Below, in pieces: positions 44,171 to 51,980 of a stretch of 64,000 nucleotides of DNA. Position 1 is the stretch's first letter. Every line of letters begins with the position of its first letter. The position numbers were made by a program, and so were the translations under genes. The stretch is from Candidatus Hydrogenedentota bacterium (GTDB lineage: Bacteria; Hydrogenedentota; Hydrogenedentia; Hydrogenedentales; JAEUWI01), in contig JAEUWI010000028.1 in assembly GCA_016791475.1 (NCBI GenBank), positions 28,641 to 92,640 on the forward strand, read 5' to 3'. The notes beneath the pieces were generated by a model. It was not told the DNA's origin and did not search any database. It saw only the letters and a program-made list of their open reading frames with translations.

Positions 44171-45028
44171 TCAGGGCTTCGCTTCGTAGCCCGGTGCGAC
44201 CGCGCCGGATTCATCCAGCTTGCCGCAGGCCCACAGGAGACCGCGCGTCACCAGATCGAGATAGCGGGCATCGGCCACGGTGTCGTTGTTGTGCCCGATG
44301 GTGGTGGAGAACACGCGGGTCTTCTTGTCGCCATATTCACTGGTCCACACCACGGCCGCTTCGGTAAATCCGGGGCGGTCGTTTGGCTCCTGGCTGCCGC
44401 GGGCCAACACCTTGGTCTTGTCGCGCACCACAATGTTGTTGTACAGCTCTTCGTTGATGGTGGTCCAGTCCGCAAGGCCTTTCATCACGGGATGTTCCGC
44501 GTCGGCGACGACAATGGCGATGGGCAATTGCTTGCCGTGGCCGGAGGACTGAAGGCCCAGGAAGTCGAACCAGAGGGACTCGGGCGTTCCCGCCGTCACG
44601 GGCTCTTTCACGTTGGGCGCGGTGCGGTAGCTGTGCATGGCGCAGTGGAGGTTCACCGCGGGGATTCCCGCGCGGTGCGGGGCGAGCACGCCCTCAACCA
44701 CGGCGAGGTCTTTCACATCCGCGGAGCACTCGTCGTGAATGACCACGTCGTAGCCCTTGGCATAGTCGGGGTTGCCGTAGATCGCCAGGGGTGGCGCCGT
44801 GCTGGTATCTTCGGAGTAGACCACATCCACGACCACGTTGGCACGGTCTTCCAGGCCCTTCTTGACGATGTCCTTCTGCGCGGCGTAGTCGTGGCAGCAG
44901 CCGCCGGCGATAAGCAGGGCGCGCAGCGGGGCGGGGCTTTTCTCCGCGGCGGTGGCGAGACCCGCGCCCAGCAGTAACGCTGCGGAAGCCGCGATGGATT
45001 GGACAAAGAAACGATACGTGCGGGACAT
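44171..45028 (-). CDS. Secreted ThuA-like (trehalose-utilisation type) domain protein
   Basis: A 285-residue exported protein. Signal peptide MSRTYRFFVQSIAASAALLL...AAE, then a ThuA/GATase1-like fold: RALLIAGGCCHDYAAQKDIVKKGLE, YDVVIHDECSADVKD, IPAVNLHCAMHSYR and HPVMKGLADWTTINEELY. The HPVMKGL...EELY pattern is characteristic of ThuA domains in Planctomycetes-like genomes. The frame continues 56 codons upstream, but the ATG at 45028 with GGAGGAG is clear. Role in sugar catabolism is assumed from the family; no enzymatic activity can be assigned. Confidence 0.9.
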   Translation of the reverse strand: MSRTYRFFVQSIAASAALLLGAGLATAAEKSPAPLRALLIAGGCCHDYAAQKDIVKKGLEDRANVVVDVVYSEDTSTAPPLAIYGNPDYAKGYDVVIHDECSADVKDLAVVEGVLAPHRAGIPAVNLHCAMHSYRTAPNVKEPVTAGTPESLWFDFLGLQSSGHGKQLPIAIVVADAEHPVMKGLADWTTINEELYNNIVVRDKTKVLARGSQEPNDRPGFTEAAVVWTSEYGDKKTRVFSTTIGHNNDTVADARYLDLVTRGLLWACGKLDESGAVAPGYEAKP

Positions 45029-45162
45029 GAATGCTCCTCCAGATGAAAACCGTTGCGTTGACGCACCCGTGTGACAGGGCGGGCGCGGAATAGTAGCGGC
45101 GGACAGCCTAGCGCAGGCGGGTGGGGGATGTCGAATTGGAGGGGGGGACCAGAATCGCCGGG

Positions 45163-45663
45163 TTAGCTGCGCCAGGAGTTGGCGAATAGCAGGCATCCGA
45201 GGAAGAGCCGGTAGACAGGTTCAGCGCGGCACCTGTCCAGTTCTGTGAATGCCCGCTTGGTCCCGAGGCAGTATTTCTTGGCCTCTGTAGGAGTAAACAC
45301 GGCGCGTATATCGTAGTCCGCCCGATGGCGCGCCACTTGGAGTTCGAAGAAAAGGCGAGAGACGCTCCGCAAATCCTCGGGAATCTCGGTCGAGCCGAGC
45401 AACTGTTGAATCTGACCCTTGAGAACGGACAGTCCGGCGAAGCCCTGGCATACGTTGGACATCGTCTTGTGGTCAAGTGCTCGGGTGGTGGCCGCATGTA
45501 GAAGCGCATCGGGTGGCTCGGGGAAGAAAAGGGAGGATGACTCATGAGCCAATCGATGGAACAGGGCGTAGTAGGCGCTTGAAACGGATCTTCGCCGGTA
45601 CGCCTGTTTCGTGGAACCCGAAAGCGCGAAGGACAGTTCCAGAAGTTCGTCGTGCAAGGCCAT
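45163..45663 (-). CDS. HEPN-like domain protein
   Basis: A 166-residue all-helical cytosolic protein. RRRSVSSAYYALFHRLAHESSSLFF (residues ~23-47) resembles the first long HEPN helix, and ARHRADYDI (~110-118) the second conserved block. The canonical RNase motif RxxxxH is not clearly present, so ribonuclease activity is doubtful. It starts two bases after the stop of a small upstream gene, forming a two-gene minus-strand unit. Many HEPN proteins act in toxin-antitoxin or defence pairs; here this is only a hypothesis. Confidence 0.65.
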   Translation of the reverse strand: MALHDELLELSFALSGSTKQAYRRRSVSSAYYALFHRLAHESSSLFFPEPPDALLHAATTRALDHKTMSNVCQGFAGLSVLKGQIQQLLGSTEIPEDLRSVSRLFFELQVARHRADYDIRAVFTPTEAKKYCLGTKRAFTELDRCRAEPVYRLFLGCLLFANSWRS

Positions 45664-45665
45664 GG

Positions 45666-45935
45666 TTACAACGCGGCCGCCTCGGAGACACTTCGAAAGT
45701 TCACATGCGGCCAGACCCCCGGGAAATCCTGCTTGAATATCTCGAAGATTCGGTCATCGATTGGCTGCGTGTACGGGGAAAAATCATCGAGATCGGCGAT
45801 GGTATCCGGGACTACAACATAGATGAACGCGCACTCCACGCCCGTATGGTCGGGCCCGACGGATACGTCAAAGTGGTCCACATTCGGAATCGCCTCTCGT
45901 TCAAGACGAGTCTTGACTTCGTTCTCGTCCAACAT
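45666..45935 (-). CDS. Small hypothetical partner of HEPN-like gene
   Basis: An 89-residue acidic protein with a strong ribosome binding site (GGAGGTAG about six bases before the ATG). The pattern VDHFDVSVGPDHTGVECAFIYVVV and the end WPHVNFRSVSE recall small proteins that sit next to HEPN-like genes in other bacteria. That recollection is from memory and unchecked. It is probably co-transcribed with the following HEPN gene. Possible roles are antitoxin or regulatory subunit; no known motif is present. Confidence 0.65.
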   Translation of the reverse strand: MLDENEVKTRLEREAIPNVDHFDVSVGPDHTGVECAFIYVVVPDTIADLDDFSPYTQPIDDRIFEIFKQDFPGVWPHVNFRSVSEAAAL

Positions 45936-45983
45936 CGTTCTCTACCTCCTTTTCCATCAGTATACCAAACCTGCACCGTTCCC

Positions 45984-47402
45984 TCAGGCCAATATTTCCC
46001 GCACCACGTGTCCATGTACATCGGTCAACCGCCGGTCGATACCGTCCTTGCGCACGCTTAGTTTGAGGTGGTCGATGCCCAGCAGGTGCAGCACCGTGGC
46101 ATGCAAATCGTAGCAGTACGTCTCATTCGCGGCCGTCTTGTAGGCCCAGTCGTCGCTCTGGCCGTAGGACACCCCGCCTTTGATTCCCGCGCCCCAAAGC
46201 CAGGTCACAAAGGTGCCGCCGTTGTGATCGCGGCCTGTGCCCGACTGGGCAAAGGGTGTGCGCCCGAATTCCGTGGTCCAGATGACCAGCGTGTCTTCGT
46301 CGAGCCCCCGTGACTTGAGATCGCGCAAGAGCGCCGCTATGGGTTTGTCCACGCTCGCGGCCATGGGGGGAAGTTCCGAGATGATGCTGCCGTGGTTGTC
46401 CCAGTTGGCCACGGCGCCCTGGGGCCCGCTCCATACCTGCACGAAGCGCACGCCCCGCTCAATGAGCCGCGTGGCCAGGAGGCAGCGGCGGCCAAAGTCT
46501 TCGGTAACTTTGTCCTCCATGCCGTAGGCCCGGCGCACATAGTCCGGCTCGCGCATCACATCGAAGGCTTCCGGCGCGGAGAGCTGCATCTTCGCGGCGA
46601 GTTCATAGCTCGCAATGCGCGCGTCGAGCCGCGAATCGCCCGGGTGAGCGGCCGCGTGGGCGCGGTTGATGGTGTCAAGCAAGGCGAGGCCGGAGGCATC
46701 GGCGTCGCTGTTGGCGAAGGGATAGTTGCCGCCTGCGAAAAGATCCGGCACCGGCTGGGTCGCCGCCGCGTTGATGACCGTGCCCTGATGCACCGCGGGA
46801 AGGAAACCGGAAGAAAAGCAGCCCTTCTGGTTGTAGGGCAGGCCCTTTCCATCGGGCAGCACCACAAAGGAAGGCAGATTCTCCGTGATGCTGCCGAGGG
46901 CATAGGAGATCCATGATCCCAGGCAGGGGAAGCCCGGCAGCAGGAAGCCCGAATTCATCATATAGGTGCCTGGGCCGTGAACATTCGTCTTTGTGGTCAT
47001 GGCCATGAGAAAGGCCATCTCGTCCACGAGCTTCGCCTGCTCAGGGAAGACCTCGCTCACCCAGCGTCCGCTCTGGCCGTGCTGTTTGAATGCGAAGGGA
47101 CTTTTCATGATGGCGCCGGCGGGGGCCACGAAGCCATCGGGCTTCTCCTTGGGTCCCAGCATCTGACCGTGGAGGCGTTCCAGCTCCGGCTTGTAGTCGA
47201 AGAGGTCCATGGGGCTCGCCCCGCCGGTCATGAAAAGCTGAATCACGCGATTGACCCGCGGCGGATGGTGAAAAGGTGTGGGGACCGACGCGGCGGCGTC
47301 ACCCGCCAGCATCTGGGCCAGCGCCAGCCCCGCAAAGCCGCCGCCCGCCTGCAACAGGAAGTCGCGGCGATTCAGCAGAGGGTGTTGCGCGTTTTTCATC
47401 AT
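45984..47402 (-). CDS. Tat-type DUF1501 protein
   Basis: A 472-residue exported protein. Twin-arginine leader LNRRDFLLQAGGGFAGLALAQML, then the DUF1501 hallmarks VNRVIQLFMTGGASPMDLFDYKPEL, WISYALGS, FDVMREPDYVRRAYGM, RLIERGVRFVQVWSGPQGAVANWDNHG and VIWTTEFGRTPFAQSGTGRDHN, which are sulfatase/alkaline-phosphatase-like metal-site motifs. Two adjacent ATGs (47402, 47399) are possible starts. It lies downstream of the DUF1549/DUF1553 cytochrome on the same strand, the standard pairing in Planctomycetes-type genomes, with a 134-base gap that holds a 9-nt repeat. Confidence 0.92.
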   Translation of the reverse strand: MMKNAQHPLLNRRDFLLQAGGGFAGLALAQMLAGDAAASVPTPFHHPPRVNRVIQLFMTGGASPMDLFDYKPELERLHGQMLGPKEKPDGFVAPAGAIMKSPFAFKQHGQSGRWVSEVFPEQAKLVDEMAFLMAMTTKTNVHGPGTYMMNSGFLLPGFPCLGSWISYALGSITENLPSFVVLPDGKGLPYNQKGCFSSGFLPAVHQGTVINAAATQPVPDLFAGGNYPFANSDADASGLALLDTINRAHAAAHPGDSRLDARIASYELAAKMQLSAPEAFDVMREPDYVRRAYGMEDKVTEDFGRRCLLATRLIERGVRFVQVWSGPQGAVANWDNHGSIISELPPMAASVDKPIAALLRDLKSRGLDEDTLVIWTTEFGRTPFAQSGTGRDHNGGTFVTWLWGAGIKGGVSYGQSDDWAYKTAANETYCYDLHATVLHLLGIDHLKLSVRKDGIDRRLTDVHGHVVREILA

Positions 47403-47448
47403 GGGACTGGATTCCCGCGGTGCACGCAAGTGCACGCTCCATATTGCA

Positions 47449-47518
47449 GGGACTTCAGCGACAGCAGGGACGGCAGGAAATGAAATTCGGCCATCTCTGA
47501 AGAGTCTGCTGTTCCTGT
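47449..47518. repeat. Degenerate 9-nt inverted repeat between DUF1553 and DUF1501 genes
   Basis: The left arm has units GGGACTTCA, GCGACAGCA and GGGACGGCA (47449-47475). A decayed complementary arm (CTGAAGAGTCTGCTGTTCCTG) ends at 47518. Same family as the element at 10975. Confidence 0.75.
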
Positions 47519-47536
47519 GACACGTTGTACATTCTC

Positions 47537-50515
47537 TCAATCCACAAACAAAAACTCGTTGCTATTCAACAACACCCGGCACAGGGCCGGCAGTCCATAT
47601 TCGCTTGCAAAGTCGCGAAAGGCCGCCAACTCTTCCGGGTTCGGATCTCTGAACCACAGCAGGCGCGTGGCACGCAAGACCTGCCCATCCAAATCGGTGG
47701 CCTCGGCCTGGAGCCGTTCCGCGAGCGTCGCGCTGTGGTGCAGCACGAAATTATTGTTATACAGCGACAGGGCCTGGAGCGACGATGCGGAGAAGCCGCG
47801 CTGGGGCGACAGCAGGCCGAGATCGGGGAAGTCCAGGGCTTCCATGAAAGGATCGGCGATGCCGCGCCAGACAAAGCGGTAAATGCTGCGGCGATTTGCG
47901 CCCGCGCTGTTCCAATCGTAGGCCTGGTAGTCCAGTACCGGGGTAAGCTGGGGGCCAGGCGCCTCGGTAAAGTTTCTCACGCCCGGCCCGCCCATGGTCA
48001 AGTCGAGCATGCCCGTTGCGGCGAGGGTGTAGTCGCGAAAGGCGTCCGCATCAAGACGGTGCCGGTTCTGTCGCCAGAGCAAGCGATTGTCCGCATCCAG
48101 CGCGGCGGCCTCTTCGCGGTGGGCGGAGGACTGGCGATACGTGTCGCTGGTCATAATCAGGCGGTGCAGTGCCTTCAGGGAGCCGTGGGCTTCATCGCGA
48201 AACCAAACTGCGAGCCAATCGATAAGCTCGGGATGCGAGGGCGCGCCGCCCATGCGCCCCAGGTCGCTCGGTGTATCGCAGAGGCCGCGCCCGATGTGAT
48301 AGTGCCAAACGCGATTGACGATGCTGCGCCAGGTCAGCACGTTCTCGGGGCTCGCGATCCAGTCGGCCAGCGCGGCGCGGCGCTCGGCCTCGTTTTTGGG
48401 TTCTTTCAGCGGGAAGCGCGCGGGCAGGGTGGCCAGGGCCGAGAGCGCGCCGGGCTCCACGATTTCCTGGGGTTTGCTGAAGTCGCCCCGTTCCATCCGG
48501 TGCACTTCTTTGGGCTCCGAGAGACTGGCCATCTTCACGGTGGCCGCACCATCGGGTATGTCCACACTGCGCGCCGCCGTATAGATCCGCTGCTGCGCGG
48601 GAAGCTGGGCCAGTGCATGTTCCGCGACATAACGGAGTACTGGTGCGGCCCGATCAACGTGCTGCGACTCGCTGCGCACGGCCTCGTCTATTGACTGAGC
48701 CGCCAGGGTGCTCGCGGGCAGCGCCGCAACGCGATCGGCGGTGTCGCTGGCTGCGGAAAGGCGAAAAGCCCCGATGACATGGCGGTCGCCGTGCAGGTGC
48801 TTCATGGTGATGGAAAGGCGAGCGCCGGGCTTCATCGCGAGGGGAGTCTTCAATTCAAAGACCGCATGGTGTGCCATGCCCACCTCGGGGTGGATACCCC
48901 AGGCCGTGCCGGCATTACCGTCGATGGATTTTTCGACGCCCCAGTCACTCTGGTTGAAATCGGCCGTAGCCCGGTTGAACTCCAGTTTCACCGGCTCGGC
49001 GACACCGGGCTCGAAGACGCGCACCTCGAACTCGCTCAGGTGGAAGTTGCCGTTCCCCTGGCGTCCAGGGCCCTTCATGGGCAGGGCGTCGTTGGGAAAG
49101 ACATCCAAGCGCAGCGCACTGATCTCAGGCAGGGTGCTTCCGGCGGAGAGGGTATAGGTGTCCTTGTCCGGACGGCTGCCGCTGGCCACGATGATTTTGT
49201 CCTCACCCCGCGTGAGCGTCGCGCCCTCGGTGGAGAGGAAGGTGTCCACGTCGAGGGGTGTCCAGATGGCGCCGTCGCCCCGTCGCGCGAGCCACTCGTC
49301 CACCAGCGGGGCATTCTCCGCTTTCAGAAGCGTCGCCGCATCGCGATGGTCCGCCGCCACGATGAGCCCGGACCAGCGCGCCCGCTCCGCCTTTACTGCG
49401 CGTTCTCCGTCATAGGCCAGGTCACCCTTGACCACGCCGGAGAAGACGGCCTGAAGCGCATAGTAGTCCTGCTGCGGGATCGGGTCGAATTTGTGATTGT
49501 GGCAGCGCGCGCAGTTGGCCGTCGTGCTCACGAAAGACGACATGGTCTGGGTGACGAGGTCGTCGCGGTCGAGATAGTCAAAGGTGACCACGGCGGTGAC
49601 ATAAGTACTGAAGTCAAACGTTCCCGCGCCGAGATAGCCCAGGGCCGGGGTGAGCTCCGGTTCATCGGGGTAAAAATAGTCCGCCGCAAGTTGTTCGCGG
49701 ATCATGCGCGGCCAAGGGGTATCGCGATTGAAAGACTGAATTACATAGTCGCGATAGGGCCAGGCGTTGTCACGAGCGACGTCGTGTTCGTAACCGTGAG
49801 AGTCGGCGAAGTGGATCGTGTCGAGCCAGTGTCGGGCCCATCGCTCCCCATACCGCGGGGAAGCGAGGAGGCGGTCCACCAGGTCTTCATAGGCCAGCGG
49901 GTTCGGGTCGGCGCAGAACGCGTCCACGGCCTCCGGTGTCGGGGGCAGGCCCGTCAGATCGTAATACACCCTGCGGATCAGGGTCTTGCGATCGGCTTCG
50001 GGTGAAGGTAAGACGCCCTTTTCCGCGAGTTTCGCCTGGATGAAGGCGTCGATAGCATTCCTTGTGTCCGTTGGTACGGGCGGTGCGACGAGGGGCTCCA
50101 GCGACCAGTGGGGCGCTTGTTCCTCCAGTGCGCCCGCCAGTTCATCGGGCCAGGCGGGCCCCGCGTCGATCCAGGCGCGGAAGAGCGCCACTTCCTCCGG
50201 CGTCAGGCGCTGCGCATCGCTCTTTTCCGGCGGCATGACCTTTTCCGGGTCGCCGCCACTGATGTATTGAATGAGGGGGCTGCTTGCGCTGTCGTGCGCC
50301 ACGATGGCGGGCTTTCCGCTGTCACCGCCCCGCAAAGCCAGATCCCGCACATCCAGACGATAGCCGCTCTTCTGCCGTTCCGGTCCGTGGCACGCGAAGC
50401 AACTCCGCTCCAGGATCGGGCGAATCTCCGTGGCGAAGTCGGGCGCGGCGAAAGCGGAGGCGCTTCCAAAGGCGACCAGCGCGGCGGTAGTAGTATGGAC
50501 AGCGAATCGAAACAC
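47537..50515 (-). CDS. Planctomycete-type cytochrome, PSCyt1-DUF1549-DUF1553
   Basis: A 992-residue exported protein. After a signal peptide (FRFAVHTTTAALVAFGSASAFA) comes a PSCyt1 domain with heme site CFACH, then IRRVYYDLTGLPPTPEAVDAFCADP and LASPRYGERWARHWLDTIHFADS (DUF1549). An inserted galactose-binding-like region follows, then DUF1553 with NVLTWRSIVNRVWHYHIGRGLCDTPSDLG and RLLWFRDPNPEELAAF. The start is a GTG at 50515 with AGGAGGT about ten bases upstream; the open frame extends to 50620. It forms a conserved pair with the following DUF1501 gene. Role unknown; proposed in the literature as extracytoplasmic redox or polysaccharide-related proteins. Confidence 0.92.
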   Translation of the reverse strand: MFRFAVHTTTAALVAFGSASAFAAPDFATEIRPILERSCFACHGPERQKSGYRLDVRDLALRGGDSGKPAIVAHDSASSPLIQYISGGDPEKVMPPEKSDAQRLTPEEVALFRAWIDAGPAWPDELAGALEEQAPHWSLEPLVAPPVPTDTRNAIDAFIQAKLAEKGVLPSPEADRKTLIRRVYYDLTGLPPTPEAVDAFCADPNPLAYEDLVDRLLASPRYGERWARHWLDTIHFADSHGYEHDVARDNAWPYRDYVIQSFNRDTPWPRMIREQLAADYFYPDEPELTPALGYLGAGTFDFSTYVTAVVTFDYLDRDDLVTQTMSSFVSTTANCARCHNHKFDPIPQQDYYALQAVFSGVVKGDLAYDGERAVKAERARWSGLIVAADHRDAATLLKAENAPLVDEWLARRGDGAIWTPLDVDTFLSTEGATLTRGEDKIIVASGSRPDKDTYTLSAGSTLPEISALRLDVFPNDALPMKGPGRQGNGNFHLSEFEVRVFEPGVAEPVKLEFNRATADFNQSDWGVEKSIDGNAGTAWGIHPEVGMAHHAVFELKTPLAMKPGARLSITMKHLHGDRHVIGAFRLSAASDTADRVAALPASTLAAQSIDEAVRSESQHVDRAAPVLRYVAEHALAQLPAQQRIYTAARSVDIPDGAATVKMASLSEPKEVHRMERGDFSKPQEIVEPGALSALATLPARFPLKEPKNEAERRAALADWIASPENVLTWRSIVNRVWHYHIGRGLCDTPSDLGRMGGAPSHPELIDWLAVWFRDEAHGSLKALHRLIMTSDTYRQSSAHREEAAALDADNRLLWRQNRHRLDADAFRDYTLAATGMLDLTMGGPGVRNFTEAPGPQLTPVLDYQAYDWNSAGANRRSIYRFVWRGIADPFMEALDFPDLGLLSPQRGFSASSLQALSLYNNNFVLHHSATLAERLQAEATDLDGQVLRATRLLWFRDPNPEELAAFRDFASEYGLPALCRVLLNSNEFLFVD

Positions 50516-50716
50516 GCCGGAACGGACCTCCTGAACAGCAAGCGTGATCTGCAACCTACCAAGGCAGTATAGCGAAGGCCGGGCGGGAGCGCCAACCGTT
50601 GAGCCGGGGTCGCCCGGCACACCACAGGACAGGCCCGCCGGTCTCCGTACGCATCCCTCAACTCAATACACCTGGAAACGTCAGGTCGCGCTACAACATT
50701 GAGCGGCGTGGCGACC

Positions 50717-51691
50717 CTACTTGCTCGGCCATCCTTCCGGCAGCGTGAGCCGCCACACGTCGTTCAGCACGGGCCAGGTGTTTCCCGCGACGACCCAGAG
50801 ACGGTCTTGATACACATACGTCGTGGGTTCGTGGCGTGTGGAGAAGACCGTCGTGGCTTCGTAGCGGTGCCAGGTCACGCCATCCTCCGTGTACCACACA
50901 TCGTCGAAGTTCGCGCCGTTTACGTTGTCATAGCCGCCGACGATCCACAGGCGGTCCCGGTAGACCTCGGCGATGAACCACTGACGCGGGGCCCAGGGGG
51001 CGTGCTCCGAGATGCGCTCCCAGGTCACGCCGTCGGCGGAACGCCATACGTCGTTATGCGTGGTAGTCTCGGGGTAGCCCTTCTCTTTCGGCGTATTTGC
51101 GCCGGGCGTCTTTCCGCCCATCAGCCAGAGCTTGTCCCTGAACACCGTGACCGCCGCCGCTTCGCGCTTGCCGTAGGGGGCCTCCGCGATTACCTCGGTC
51201 CACTGCGCGCCATCGGTCGAACGCCACACGTCCGACCCGCTGCCCAATTGCCACAGGGAATCGCGATACACCACGAGCTCGCCATAACCTCGAACGCCGA
51301 AGGGCGTTTTGTCCAGCACCTGCGTCCACGTGACACCATCCCTGGAGTTCCAGACGCTGCCCTTTACCGCCCAGAGGAGGTCCCGGTAGACGACCATCTC
51401 GCTGTAGCCATCATAGGGCGTGGCATGGTTGACCTCGGTCCACGTTACACCGTCCTCGGAGGTCCAGAGGTCGCGCGATAGAATGTTGCCCTGGTAGTAG
51501 CCATTGCTCAACCAGAGCTTGCCCTGATACACCACCCCCTCGGCCGTATCACGCGGGCTGAAAGCGGCCGCAGGTGTGATGCATTCCCAGGCGGGGCCGA
51601 TGGTGGAGGTATCCTCCCCGTGGGCCGTGGCGGTGGCGAGGGCGGTCAGGGCCATGGCGAAGGTGAAGAAAGGGTGGTGACTCAGGCGCAT
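50717..51691 (-). CDS. Secreted Kelch-type beta-propeller protein
   Basis: A 324-residue exported protein with signal peptide MRLSHHPFFTFAMALTALAT...AHG. About six repeats of the form YxxRLWxxGG...DVWxSxDGVTWTxV (for example LWTSEDGVTWTEV, VWRSTDGAQWTEV, DVWRSADGVTWERI, VWYTEDGVTWHRY) indicate a Kelch/galactose-oxidase-like propeller. No catalytic residues recognised. AAGGA lies about nine bases upstream of the ATG. Upstream is a dense repeat region, then the CotH-type gene on the same strand. Confidence 0.82.
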   Translation of the reverse strand: MRLSHHPFFTFAMALTALATATAHGEDTSTIGPAWECITPAAAFSPRDTAEGVVYQGKLWLSNGYYQGNILSRDLWTSEDGVTWTEVNHATPYDGYSEMVVYRDLLWAVKGSVWNSRDGVTWTQVLDKTPFGVRGYGELVVYRDSLWQLGSGSDVWRSTDGAQWTEVIAEAPYGKREAAAVTVFRDKLWLMGGKTPGANTPKEKGYPETTTHNDVWRSADGVTWERISEHAPWAPRQWFIAEVYRDRLWIVGGYDNVNGANFDDVWYTEDGVTWHRYEATTVFSTRHEPTTYVYQDRLWVVAGNTWPVLNDVWRLTLPEGWPSK

Positions 51692-51706
51692 CGGGCGAAT
51701 CCTTGT

Positions 51707-51814
51707 GGGACTTATGGGTCTTATGGGTCTTATGGGACTTGTGGGACTTATGGGACTTATGGGACTTATGGGACTTATGGGACTTATGGGACTTATGGGT
51801 CTTATGGGACTTGT
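51707..51814. repeat. 12-copy GGGACTTAT 9-nt tandem array
   Basis: Exactly 108 bases forming twelve 9-nt units: GGGACTTAT (seven), GGGTCTTAT (three) and GGGACTTGT (two). It starts 15 bases upstream of the minus-strand Kelch-type gene. Frames reading MGL repeats across it are artefacts of the unit. Confidence 0.95.
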
Positions 51815-51876
51815 GAGATTGATCTACCAAAAGCCCGTGGGCTCCAGGGAGCGCCACGGGCACAATCTTTTCGTTA

Positions 51877-51980
51877 TCAACTGTCAACTGTCAACTTTCA
51901 ACTGTCAACTGTCAACTGTCAACTGTCAACTGTCAACTGTCAACTGTCAACTGTCAACTGTCAACTGTCAACTGTCAACT
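51877..51980. repeat. 15-copy TCAACTG heptamer tandem array
   Basis: 104 bases of 7-nt units, nearly all TCAACTG with one TCAACTT. The array overlaps the first two bases of the stop codon of the minus-strand CotH-type gene (51979-51981). About 60 ordinary bases separate it from the 9-nt array at 51814. Confidence 0.95.

Noticed and set aside
51877..51980. Heptamer array as a CRISPR array
   Set aside because: Units are 7 nt with no spacers and there are no cas genes in the window.
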